DNA of 64,000 bases from Oscarella lobularis (Eukaryota > Porifera > Homoscleromorpha > Homosclerophorida > Oscarellidae): contig NC_089187.1 in the NCBI RefSeq assembly GCF_947507565.1, positions 1,054,001-1,118,000 of the forward strand. Direction: 5' to 3'. Shown in pieces: positions 21,914 to 32,213 of this stretch. Under the pieces are notes generated by a model. It had not been told where the DNA came from, did no database searches, and saw only the letters and a list, made by a program, of their open reading frames with translations. Position 1 is the first letter of the stretch. Every line of letters starts with the position of its first letter. Position numbers and translations under genes: made by a program.

Positions 21914-23352
21914 TTGCAGATCTTCCAGCTACGGAAGACAAGCTGGCGGAAATTCGGGAACAGCAGAAGAAAGATGACGTCTGCAGTCTCTTGGCAAAAT
22001 TTTGCGCCAATGGGTGGCCCGACGTCAACGCCCTGAATGGAGAGCTGAAGCTGTACTACAAGGTAACCGGTGAAATTTCGGTCACCGAAGGCCTCCTCCT
22101 TCGCGGAAATCGCCTAATCATTCCGCAAAGTCTTCGTCAAGAAATGCTCGAGCGTCTTCATGAAGGACACCTGGGTATCGTTAAATGCCGAGCCCGAGCG
22201 AATTGCTCTGTTTGGTGGCCAAACCTCTCAGTGCAAATTCAAGAGAAAATCGAAAGATGCGATATCTGCAACAAGGAGAAAACCAACCGGCCGGAGCCGA
22301 TGCTTCAGTCGGAATCCCCAGCCAGACCGTGGCAAATGGTCGGTACGGATTTATTCGAATGGAACGGAAATTCGTACGTTCTCGTGGTGGCCTATTTGTC
22401 CAGGTTCCCGGAATTGGCGAAATTAGAATCGACCACGTCAAGTGCTGTCATCACACACTTGAAGTCAATTTTCAGCCGACACGGTATTCCGGAAATAGTG
22501 CGCTCGGATAATGGCCCGCAATATGCCTCCGAGGCGTTCAAGCAATTTGCCCGCGATTACAATTTCGATCACATCACGAGCAGCCCACACTACCCTCAAA
22601 GTAATGGGGAGGCAGAACGTATGGTTCAAACGATCAAGAATCTACTGAAAAAAGCAAAAGATCCATACGCTGCGATTATGGCCTACCGTGCGACACCATT
22701 GAGTAATGGGTTCTCCCCAGCGGAGATACTCATGGGCCGCCGTCTAAGGACGACGGTCCCAATGGTGCACGAGCAACTGGTCCCCCGGCAGATACCGTGG
22801 AGCGACATCGTGGAAAAGGACAAACAGTCCAGAGAAACACAAAAGCAACAGTATGACAAAAGTCATCGCGCAAAACAACTCCCGCCTCTGGAGGATGGAG
22901 CCGCGGTTTTCCTTCAAGATCGGCGAGAACACGGCAGAGTGTTATCGAAAGCCTCAAGCCCCAGAAGCTACTACGTCGTCACACCGTCCGGCACTTTCCG
23001 CCGCAATAGGAAAAGGTTAATCGTTGCAAACGAGAGAGTGGATACGGAGGACGAAGACGACGATCTCCCTGAAGTCCCCGACGCTCAGGAACCAGCGCAG
23101 CAACAAGCTGAAGAGCCCGATATTGAGGTCGAGGGCGACGACGCAGAAGGCGAGAATCAGCCACCAGCAAATAACGTCGAATCAGTCTTGGATGAGCCAG
23201 TCGTCGGCGCAGAGGAAGGCGCTCGGGTCGTGGAAGAGCTAGGAGAAGAAGCAGCCCAACCTGTCGTCCAAGACAACCAGAGGACGCCAGCTCAGAAAAC
23301 TACCAAAAGTGGTAGACCGTCCAAACCACCGGACAGATACAGCCCGTCGTAA
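21914..23352 (+). CDS. Element 2 integrase
   Basis: The pol reading continues in another frame from about 21915; the 453-residue open frame begins at 21991. It shows an H2C2 zinc domain (LHEGHLGIVKCRARA..CDICN, about 22155-22280). The DDE catalytic core follows, with MVGTDLFEWNGNSYV (first Asp near 22348), VRSDNGPQYAS (second Asp near 22508) and SNGEAERMVQ (Glu near 22615). An acidic glutamine-rich tail ends at TAA 23350-23352, just before a purine tract next to the 3' LTR. The frame change near 21910 relative to the RNase H frame is a break or a small programmed shift; the sequence cannot decide. Confidence 0.9.
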
Positions 23353-23375
23353 GGGTCCATCCTCAGAAAGGGGAA

Positions 23376-23540
23376 TGTGGAGTTGGACTATAGTAGTAAG
23401 GTCCCTACTGTAGTTAGGTAATGCATAGATGTTACGTCACGCGATAGTACTTAAGGAGAGGGACTTTCCTTTGAGAGGACTTCCACCTGTACACCAATAA
23501 AGAGGGTACACCCCCAACGGCTACGGAGCGGGACATCACA
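23376..23540 (+). repeat. 3' LTR of element 2
   Basis: 165-bp copy of the 5' LTR, preceded by the purine-rich tract cagaaaggggaa (polypurine tract) and followed by the GGCCC duplication. Confidence 0.93.
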
Positions 23541-24285
23541 GGCCCCACTCCGACACTTGGCAAATTAATGTTCCGCAAGCAAATTTCTCCCTACAAGTTT
23601 GTTGTGTTTTTCCTCCGTTCGCGTCTTGATATCGTATGCGCGTCCGTAGGCTTGAAGCAATTGCTCGCGAATTGAATCTCAATTTGGTGAAGATAATCGT
23701 TCACTGTTTGTGTCCGAAATTGATTTCGAGTGGCCGTCGTTCTGCGTCTGAAAAGCCGAGTACGTTTTCATTGCCCACCGACTTTTTGCTATGTTTAAAA
23801 ATGCATCGTTTCAGGACTCTATAGACAGCTGGATGATTCGACTCTTATTGTTCTGAACGACACCTTTGGCGAAGCAAACGGCGCCGAATCGTCAACCAGT
23901 CGTCTCGACATAAGCCTACATACGAGTCTTGTCAATTTTCTCCAAGGTAAAAACCACCAGTTCTCATAAATGACATCTTCCAGCTCTTTCTCAGTGACAT
24001 CCAAGACGGCCAAAATAGGCGTTTTTGGTCCGGCTCTCATCGATCGAGCCCGTTCTTCGTCCCAGTTTAGAGCCAACTGCGACGATGACGGGCCAACTGC
24101 GACATTTCGATCTCAAAACGCTAGCCACCGCCGAAGATTTGCTCAGTTTCTTTGTTAACGTCTTCAACGCCATGATGATTCACGCCGTAATCGAAGTGCC
24201 TATCAAAACCGCATTCAATCCGACGAATCTGTACGGAAGTGCCAAAGACAGTGAAGAGAAATATTATGCGGGAGCTCAATATTAG
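23541..24285 (+). pseudogene. DUF547-like gene fragment
   Basis: The last block (24082-24285) reads LLSFFVNVFNAMMIHAVIE, then NLYGSAKDSEEKYYAGAQY. This fits the start of a DUF547 domain (FWINVYNAL.iHa.i, then Y.IGG), whose biochemical role I do not know. An upstream exon-like block (about 23818-23945, after TTTCAG and before GTAAAA) encodes LYRQLDDSTLIVLNDTFGEA and may belong to the same gene. Element 2 interrupted an exon here: the sequence left of 19100 and right of 23546 reads on in one frame (NPLAVLKEGG ... TPTLGKLMFRK). The rest of DUF547 is missing. Confidence 0.5.
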
Positions 24286-24528
24286 TCAATTATGTTGTCG
24301 TCAAATATTTTTGTAAGAGATGCCCTCAGAACTACTGTAATAGTGAATTGATTAGTGCAAACCCCAATGCGACGAGCCATTTCAATCTCTTCCCACTTTT
24401 TCAGGACTTTGGACAGCGTACAACATAGGACTAATTGAACAAACTGACCAAAATGAACAAAGTCTCACTAAAATCAGCTAGTGAGATCTGCGAAATCAAT
24501 GCTGTCGACCTGTCCTTCATTTTGCTGT

Positions 24529-24689
24529 ATTGAAAATTCCCGTATACAGTAAGAAAACGGCTTCTTGCTAAAAATCCTAGAAAAGAGGAGGAGCAACGAT
24601 TTTTATACGGGACATACGAGTACTGCTCCTCCTCTTTTCGTGGTTTTTAGCGAGAAGCCGTTTTCCTACTGTATACGGGAGTTTCCAAT
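24529..24689. mobile_element. Fold-back MITE
   Basis: Two arms of about 70 bp (starting attgaaaattcccgtataca and ending tgtatacgggagtttccaat) are imperfect reverse complements with only a short centre. The whole 161 bp would form a long hairpin. No ORF. Confidence 0.85.
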
Positions 24690-24902
24690 GTAAGTTGTAG
24701 TGAGTCGTGTCAGAACAGTTACTTTAGAGAATCTCACAACAACAATTACAAAAAACAATTACAAAAAAAGATTGCGTCATTTCTTTCATCTACAATTGCT
24801 ACATTTAGCCCTTCTCACGACTTTTAGCCCTCCTCACAAAAAGAATCGATTCTCAACGAGCTACGCGTTCGAACTTCACAAACGTAGTTGTATATAGGTA
24901 GG

Positions 24903-24957
24903 ATCTTAGCATATTTCACTTAGCACCGGCGCAGCGCCCAGTGAAATATGCTAAGAT
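24903..24957. repeat. 18-bp perfect inverted repeat
   Basis: Arms atcttagcatatttcact (24903-24920) and its exact complement (24940-24957) enclose a 19-nt GC-rich loop. Directly followed by the G-rich tract. Confidence 0.8.
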
Positions 24958-25021
24958 GGGTGTGGTGGGCGGGTGTGGTGGGCGGGTGGTGGGCGGGGGT
25001 GGTGAGCGGGGTTGGTGGGCG
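24958..25021 (+). repeat. G-rich ggtgggcgg tract
   Basis: Repeats of gtggtgggcgg with many GGG runs, enough for a G-quadruplex on the plus strand in principle. Confidence 0.7.
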
Positions 25022-25385
25022 AAGACTGCGCAAAAAAAGATCTTTTTGTCTATTTATTTGATTGATTGACTTTCACCTGGCAGTGACGAATGCTCCCCTA
25101 TTCGTCGCAATCCAATTTCGTACGGAAAAACGTCGCAGACGTAGAAGCAAAAGCTGGGAAACGTACGGAGGACCTACAACATACAAACTTACAAAAATTT
25201 AATTATTATTATTATAAATCTCACTTTTCCTCTCGCAATCGTGCTCGCTTGACGGCCAAGTGACCGACAGCGTCGCAAACGATGTGACTCTACGCAAACG
25301 AATCAAAAGAGAAGTCGTATCTCCTGCTACATAGAGAAAGTATTGCTACAATGTGCCAATCATATGCACCGACCCCTGTCGAAGA
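25022..25385. other. No clear gene
   Basis: Could hold upstream exons of the dioxygenase that follows, but no block matched the family by eye. Confidence 0.35.
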
Positions 25386-25751
25386 GATTCACGTAAATAA
25401 CGATACTCTGAACACGTCGGACATACCGCGTGATTCAATCGTGTCCTTCTTTGCGTCGTACAAGTGAGACATACGACAGGCGTGGGATTTTCTTACGTAG
25501 TATTGGTTTCTAGGACTTCGTTACCAAGTTATCCGTGGATGTGCGGTTCAAACTGAAAGAGGGGGATCTAGTCACCTTCTGCAATCGACGAATTCTACAC
25601 GGGCGCACCGGCTACGATCCAAAGAAAACGAGAAGGCGAGTTAGAAAAAAAAACGTTATAGATCTTAGTCCTTTTTCTTAGATATTTGCAGGGTTGTTAT
25701 CTCGACTACGACGAAGTCACGTCAAACCTCGTTGCGGGAAATCTACAGTAG
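25386..25751 (+). pseudogene. BBOX1/TMLHE-like dioxygenase, C-terminal exons
   Basis: Three exon blocks are visible. NNDTLNTSDIPRDSIVSFFA ends at a GTGAGA donor near 25467. TKLSVDVRFKLKEGDLVTFC then NRRILHGRTGYDPK (25525-25625) carries the distal His and Arg (LHGRTGY) of this Fe(II)/2-oxoglutarate dioxygenase fold. YLQGCYLDYDEVTSNLVAGN ends in TAG at 25749-25751. The enzymes of this family hydroxylate gamma-butyrobetaine or trimethyllysine in carnitine synthesis. The N-terminal domain and the HxD iron-binding motif are missing. The visible exons are open with good splice sites. Confidence 0.75.
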
Positions 25752-25917
25752 TTAAGTAGTTAGGCCAGTCGCACTATTCAAAGAAAAGACGCTAGCTGGG
25801 TATTATTGGACCACGCTCCTCACAATTTTTATAGGAATGAACACAATAAAAATACGGGGGTTTTCACTATAACCGTCCAGCTCAAAACCTGCAGGCACGC
25901 ACGCACTCAGGCACCAC

Positions 25918-26800
25918 TTAGCTTTTATCGTAAACAGTTGGCACGTAGCCGGACGACGACGACGTGTGAACGTTAACTCTTGTAGGGTCAAACGGCGTTC
26001 CCTTGAAACGAGACCCTTCGGCGTCCCAGGCAACTTTCAGAACATCTTACGCTTTCTGATAAAGAACGCACCAGTTAATTAATCAATAGATTAGAGATTA
26101 GGCTTCTCTCTTCAAAACTACTGCATATACCTGCTGTTCAATGGTTGGCTTTCCTTGCAATTTCTGTCGATGATCGTACATGACGCGTTCAAAGGCGGAC
26201 TGCGTCTCCTGATCGAAATCGTGTATGTGCCGCGACGTGTCGACCTTGGTCAGATCGATTTCCTTGTACTTTCACATGCGCTCCTCGCTCTTCTCCAAGT
26301 TGATCTGGACCGTGCTGCCGTCCACGCTTCACATCGCCTCGTTCGCCTTTACCCTATAGAAAAGTGGCCCGTCCATCAGCACCTGCGGCCACTCGCGTCC
26401 CTCTTCGGTCGTCGACTTCGGCGGCGGCTTCTTGAGCGCCACGCGGAGACGCTGCAAACCGATCTCCACGTCCAAATCACGCGCTTTTGTTCCCTTGGGC
26501 AGCGGCACTTTGATGTCGATATCCAAAAGCGTTTGAGACCAGATGTAGTTTTCCGTCACGCCGCCGTTATAGGCTTCGACTTGCACCGGGACGGGCCTCG
26601 ACGCGGCCACCTGTTTCGCGACGGCCGCTGTCTGTTCCGGCGATAGTTGAGTGAATCGCGCTTTGGGCTTCAGCGGCGGCGGCGGCGTCGGTCGCTTTTT
26701 TCATGGCGGCGGCGACTTCGGCAGGCGATCTGAAGTCTTTTTCCGCTGGTAATTCTTCGTGAATGCCCTGCTTGGAACGTAACTCGTCTGCGTCGCTAGC
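25918..26800 (-). pseudogene. NUDCD3: NUDCD3-like co-chaperone, decayed
   Basis: Minus-strand blocks match NudC domain-containing protein 3, an HSP90-associated dynein co-chaperone. The CS domain begins YNGGVTENYIWSQTLLDIDI (about 26580-26521). It continues to LMDGPLFYRVKANEAM, then INLEKSEERM, a C-terminal DFDQETQSAFERVMYDHRQK with LQGKPT (26215-26143), and a last exon WDAEGSRFKGTPFDPTRV ending at TAA 25918-25920. In-frame stops occur where the family has tryptophan: TGA after NEAM and TGA after EERM. A TAA also opens the last exon frame, and the N-terminal part (26640-26800) is frame-shifted. It lacks the far N-terminus. Clear pseudogene. Confidence 0.8.
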
Positions 26801-27524
26801 CCATCACCGGTACTTACGGAAATACTAAGGAGAAGGCTAAGGAGAAGGCTGTTAGCGAGTCTCTCTCTCTATACGCGTATTGACAACACCAATTAATTGA
26901 TTAATTGAGTGCTGACGAACTTTGTTCCGTTTACGTTTTCCTTTTTGCATGTAATTTCGCAGTTGAATAGAAAAGAAAAAGGCGGCTCCTTCGACGCGTC
27001 GATAAAAAGTCCACCTTTCGCACGGATCCCACACGACGTCCAGTGCATCGCGACCTTGAGTCGAAGACAACTACACAAGGGCAGATCGTAGAAGGAGCGT
27101 CCCATATGGGAAGACACACACCCACTCACCACAAAGTAGTTTTCCCTAAGAAACGCCTCTCGAAGTCTCTGACTAAGCAACTCGGGAACCAACTGGGCTT
27201 TCTGACGTCTCTCCTCGATCACCGACCACCGCGCGTGCTCGTCGTCCGCCGTGAGCGTAAACGCAACGACGACCGTAAGCACACGACTGAAACCTCTCAA
27301 AGCTATAGAATATTGATAAGAACAAGACGCAAACGAGAGACATCAATCTACGGCGTACATCTTGCACAGCTTCAGTCTGTAGCCACGCGGAGGAATGCGT
27401 CGGATGCCGCTGCGGCCTAATGGGGTTTCTTATGCACTTAACCTACGTATAAGAGATACCGGGTTTTTACTTACCTGGATACCGGTTTAGGTTCCACGCT
27501 TCCAACTCCTGTTCCGAATGCGGA
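26801..27524. other. Unassigned; possible minus-strand coding scraps
   Basis: Minus strand 27300-26893 is open (segment RWSVIEERRQKAQLVPELLS) with possible splice sites around 27300, but no family is recognised. The plus frames over the same bases are also open, so coding status is uncertain. Confidence 0.3.
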
Positions 27525-29563
27525 AACGATGAGTGCCGCCATTCTTCGCTTGATTACTAAAGAAGCGAAGGATCAGTGCCGTCTTCATTCGCATGAAGAG
27601 GCGAAGAATGAGTGACGTCATCCTTCGCTTGATTACTAAAGAATCGAAGGATGAGTGCCGTCATCCTTCGCTTGATTACATAAGAAGCAAAGGATGAGTG
27701 TCGTTATCCTTCGCATGATTACATTAGAAACGAAAGATAAATGCCGTCATCCTTCTAGAACTTGATTACTAAAGAAGCGAGGAATGAATGCCGTCATCCT
27801 TCGCTTGATTACTAAAGAAGCTAAGGATTAATCCTTACCTTGATTACTAAAGAAGCGAAGGATGAGTGCCGTCATCATTCGCTTGATTACATCAGAAGCG
27901 AAGGATCAGTGCCGCAATTCTTCGCATGATTACTAAAGAAGCGAAGGTTCAGTGCCGTCATCATTCGCATGAAGAGGCGAAGGATGAGTGACGTCGTCCT
28001 TCGCTTGATCACTAAAGAAGCGAAGGATGAGTGCCGTCATCATTCGCTTGATTACTAAAGAAACGAGGGATGAGTGCCGTCAACCTTCGCTTGATCACTA
28101 AAGAAGCGAAGGATAAGTGCCGTCATCACTCGCTTTATTACTGAAAAAGCGAAGGGTGAGTGGCGTCATCCTTCGCTTGAATACTAAAGAAGCTAAGGAT
28201 GAGTGCCGTCATCCTTCGCTTGATTACTAAAGATGCGAAGATGAGTGCCGTCATTCTTCGCTTGATTACGTAAGAAGCGAAGGATGAGTGCTGTCATCCT
28301 TCGCTTGATTACGTAAGAAGCGAGGGATGAGTGCCGTCATCCTTCGCTTGATTACTAGAGAAGCTCAGGATGAATCCTTACCTTGATCACTAAAGAGGCG
28401 AAGGATGAGTGCCCTCATCCTTCGTTTAATTACATAAGAAGCGAAGGATGAGTGCCGTTATCCTTCGCTTGATTACATAAGAAACTAAAGATAAATGCCG
28501 TCATCCTTCTAGAACTTGATTACTAAAGAAGCGAGAGATGAATGCCGTCATCCTTTGCTTGATTACTAAAGAAGCTAAGGATTAATCCTTACCCTGGTTA
28601 CTAAAGAAGCGAAGGATGAGTGCCGTCATCATTCGCTTGATTACATAAGAAGCGAACGATCAGTGCCGCAATTCTTCGCATGATTACTAAAGAAGCGAAG
28701 GATCAGTGCCGTCATCATTCGCATGAAGAGGCGAAGGATAAGTGACGTCATCCTTCGCTTGATCACTAAAGAAGCGAAGGATGAGTGCCGTGATCATTCG
28801 CTTGATTACTAAAGAAACGAGGGATGAGTGCCGTAATCCTTCGCTTGATTACTAAAGAAGCGAAGGATGAGTGCCGTCATCATTCGCTTGATTACTAAAG
28901 AAGCGAGGGATGAGTGCCGTCATCCTTCGCATGATTACTAAAGAAGCTAAGGATGAATGCTTACCTTGATTACAAAAGAAGCGAAGGATGAGTGCCGTCA
29001 TCATTCGCTCTATTATTGAGGAAGCGAAGGATGAGTGCCGTCATCCTTCGCTTGATTACAGAAGCGAAGGATGAGTCCCATCATCCTTCGCCTGATTACT
29101 AAAGAAGCGAAGCATGAGTGCCGTCATCATTCGCTTTATTGCTAAAGAAGCGAAGGATGAGTGGCGTCATCCTTCGCTTGATTACGTAAGAAGCGAAGGA
29201 TGAGTCCCATCATGCCTCGCCTGATTACTAAAGAAGCGAAGGATGAGTGCTGTTATCCTTCGCTTGATTACTAAAGAAGCGAAGGATGAGTGCAGTCATC
29301 ATTCGCTTGATTACATAAGAAGCGAAGGATGAGTGCCGGCATTCTTCGCTTGATTACTAAAGAAGCGAAGGATGAGTGCCGTCATCCTTCGCTTGATTAC
29401 TAAAGATGCGGAGATGAGTGCCGTCATTCTTCGCTTGATTACATAAGAAGCGAAGGATGAGTGCTGTCATCCTTCGCTTGATTACATAAGAAGCGAAGGA
29501 TGAGTGCCGTCATCCTTCGCTTGATTACATAAGAAGCGAAGGATGAGTCCCATCATCCTTCGC
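27525..29563. repeat. 43-bp satellite array 1
   Basis: About 47 tandem copies of a 43-bp monomer (atccttcgcttgattactaa then agaagcgaaggatgagtgcc gtc). Each monomer holds an inverted repeat: ATCCTTCGCTT against AAGCGAAGGAT around a ~13-nt centre. Variant monomers recur as a block: ctaaggattaatcctt at 27821 and again at 28575 (754 bp apart), which shows a higher-order repeat. The right edge cuts into a SWIM/YqaJ gene at 29563. Confidence 0.93.
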
Positions 29564-30620
29564 TTGAAATCACTGACAGAGCTGGAGTAGCAATGTCCGT
29601 GCAGCATACTGCCTTCAACTTTGAAGCTGAAACACGACCGCTCCTCATACGGTACCACAAACGAGATTTATACTGCTCTCGAGTATTCTGTTCCACCGCC
29701 AAGCATTTTTCCTTTGACACGTCAATGCGGACAGTCTCGGCTGCCCAAGCAGTTCCACATATGATGCGCTAAGAAGCTTTACGTCACAGATTTGTCAGAG
29801 GACTTAGAAAGTTCGGTTGCATTGCTGCCGGAATGAACGGTTCGTGATACTCTTGTTTGACTGCAAGAACAGCCGGTTTTGTGTTGCAGCCTGCCAGTGC
29901 ATCAAAGAACGACCTTTTCCTTTCCGAGGAGATCATAATAGTGCTGCAAAAACGTTCACTGGCAGTGGATGATGCTGATAGGGCGCTACTCTCTTCAGTG
30001 CACGAGTGACTTTGCATAGCTGATGCCGAGCCCTTCTTTCCAATAAATTTGATATCGCGGATTCTAGCGTAAGGCACTTCCCTAACAGCAGGTGGCAAAA
30101 CCCAGTATGCCTTCTTCTGGGTCACCGTCAACGAATCTCGCAGTCGACAGCCCGCTTCTATCGCCCAAAGAAGCGACGCCACGTGTGAGCAAGCCTCTCC
30201 CATCACGGCCATACAGTTGCAGTGAACGGCTACAATTTTGCCCTATTTTTCTGCTGCAATCCAAGGTTGCAATGGCTTCTCTGACATGCGCTGCGAATGC
30301 TTAACCTATTCCGTATCTTATTGCAGTTGTTTAATTAAACGACAAGACCCTATTATACCTTAGCAGTGACAACGCGGACATCGTCTGTCGCGCCTACACG
30401 AACATAGACGCCATTGACCCAACCAGCGACGAATCGCTGATAGCAATCGAGGCTCTTGTAGTTCATTAGAGCCTCGCTTGTGTAGGGACTCGGCGAGTAC
30501 ACCAAATACATCCCAATGTGGATGTACGTCATTGCCGGCCAAGCGTCGACGTCATCAATCCACGCGGATTGCGGCAATTCGTAAGGATCCTCGCCGCTGA
30601 TTAGCGTCAACTTCTGGTCA
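29564..30620 (-). pseudogene. SWIM zinc-finger/YqaJ protein, copy 1, truncated
   Basis: The N-terminal block (about 30600-30353) reads SGEDPYELPQSAW then YTSEALMNYKSLDCYQRFV, the standard start of animal SWIM/YqaJ proteins, and ends at a GTATAA donor. After a short intron, 30305-29784 holds the SWIM finger HCNCMAVMGEACSHVASLLW (C-x-C...C-x-H) and TVTQKKAYWVLPP. A frame change then leads to LWYRMRSGRVSASKLKAVC (about 29660-29600), the start of the YqaJ nuclease domain. The catalytic residues of YqaJ (lambda-exonuclease fold) would follow but are replaced by satellite array 1. Other copies lie at 45931-46938 and 59994-61600. Confidence 0.78.
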
Positions 30621-31790
30621 TAACGTTCTTGGCAACGCATGTTCGAGATGGCTGCTCGGTACCCCTTCAACATTCCCTGTTTTACAACAGTACAGTTATG
30701 CTGAAACCCCCGGATGTCCACTGGCACGGGGGAGTCACCTAATTGCTCACGTGCGTGAAACCCCTCTATATGTAAAAGAAAGTCGGGCAGCTCTTGCATG
30801 TTTCTTCCATCTTGCCATTTCAGCTCAGTGATTGCCTCAAGAGAAGAAGATATCATCGGTTATATTATGCTGAAGTCCACGCTTGGAGATTAAAAGCATT
30901 TGGAAAGGTGGGACACTATAGGCAATGCGTCGCACATCAGTAAGAGGGTTTTGACCAATCGAATGTCTGTTATAAGCGTATTCAACCCAAGCGCTTTTGC
31001 GTCGGACCTTTCGAGTCCTTCTCTTTGAAGACTTATGGCAAGGGAAGCAAACGCTGATTTAATTTGGCTTGCACACTTCTCGACGCTGAGCCACCGGGTC
31101 TGCGAAGGTGCCACAAGCTTGCCTTTTTCGTGAAGAAGGTTTTGAATAGCCTCTAGACCTGCTCATCGCACAGCGCTTTTGTCGTAGTAGTCGAAGAGCT
31201 GTCGTAGCACGGAGTTGAACTTCTTCACGTAAGGCACGGAATTGGTAGCTTGCGTCGATGCCAAATTCAAACGGTGGACAGCGCAATGAATCCCAACGGC
31301 TGCTTTGTAGACGTTTTGCATACGTTTGACAACTCCTGTGTGGCAGCCTATCATTACGGATGCCCCGTCCGTTCCAATTCCGACAATTTTACTTCCCTCC
31401 AGAGAGTGAACGTCGAGGAAGTCGAGAACTCTTTTTTTACCGTTTCCGCTCCAGCACTAATCCTTGTTGCTTCTACCGCTGAATCCAAGCTTTCAATTTC
31501 AGGTTGAAGCAGGTCAATTATCTTCAAGAATCTGGAGCAGAGTTTTCCTTCTTCATCGACGAAACGAGCGTGAACAGAAAGTTGTTCTGTGACAGTAGTC
31601 TGTCGTCTCATCCAACATTATGGAGTAGAAATTGCTTTTCCTCAATTTTGAAAGAATGTCATTTTCAATAACTTCAGCAAGGACGATGATCATTTCGTGA
31701 ATTGACTGTTCGCTGGTGTTTAAAGCATTCCTAGCAATGCCAATCTTTTCTTTGATTTGGACACCGAGGTACTCCGCAAAATCCATGAGG
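30601..31790 (-). pseudogene. hAT transposase-like (ZNF862/DUF4371 type) remnant
   Basis: Minus-strand blocks in order: FYSIMLDETTDYC (31656-31618), LSVHARFVDEEGKLCSRFL (31589-31533), an IGTDGASVMIGCHTGVVKRM block near 31375-31320, GIHCAVHRLNLASTQATNSV (31294-31235), TRWLSVEKCASQIKSAFA (31099-31046) and ITELKWQDGRNMQELPDFL near 30840-30780. This is the DUF4371 plus RNase-H-like core of hAT-derived ZNF862-like proteins. Several frame changes break it. Its last open frame runs without a stop into the SWIM/YqaJ start at about 30600. Confidence 0.75.
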
Positions 31791-32213
31791 GGCTCAAAAT
31801 TTGTTGTGTGCGCTATTTTCCTCTTGCAAAAAAGTAAAAACAGGCAAATGCATCATCGATGCCACTAGAAGCGATCTGAGGGTTGACTATTGCTGTCACG
31901 TTTGACCGTTGGCTCTGTGTTTCCACCTTGACGCACTCTCGATGAATCGCAGATTTTTCATGCCGCTTCACGCTCTCGAGCCGTCACCTAGTGCATGGAG
32001 TACTTCGCTGCTGTTATTCGTTACTGTACATGGTGTAAATAGTGTATATAAGCCTTCTCCTACCCCTTCGAATCAATTTCCCGTTTATATCTTCGATCCG
32101 ATTTTTGTCGTGCTACCTCGTCGTTTCATCTCAATTTTTCGCCGTTAAATTACTGTTACGTTCCATCAGAAACGTTTTTCCGAATACGTCTATTTACTTG
32201 GTTCATACTTTGT
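31791..32213 (+). other. Probable 5' leader of the 2A-PHD element
   Basis: Pyrimidine-rich sequence with a TATA-like gtgtatataagcc near 32040. It leads into the 2A-PHD frame. Promoter role is inferred. Confidence 0.35.

Larger units (their letters stand above)
19105..23540 (+). mobile_element. Young Ty3/gypsy LTR retrotransposon, element 2
   Basis: Two 165-bp LTRs (19105-19269 and 23376-23540) begin TGTGGAGTTGG and end GACATCACA. They differ at one base by eye (ctgtagacc against ctgtacacc). They are flanked by the 5-bp duplication GGCCC (19100-19104, 23541-23545). Between them lie gag, protease, RT, RNase H and integrase in Ty3/gypsy order. One LTR mismatch means a recent insertion, but pol carries an in-frame stop and a frame change. 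Confidence 0.95.

Noticed and set aside
23819-24076. Minus-strand 85-residue ORF over the DUF547 region
   Set aside because: It is the antisense of the plus-strand exon blocks and has no recognisable motif.
26100-26600. UGA read as tryptophan (alternative code)
   Set aside because: TGG is used for tryptophan throughout and other stops are also present in the same pseudogene; nonsense mutation is simpler.
27525-29563. CRISPR-like array because of regular short palindromic repeats
   Set aside because: There are no unique spacers: the whole 43-bp unit repeats, with variant monomers in higher-order blocks, in a eukaryotic genome. It is a satellite.
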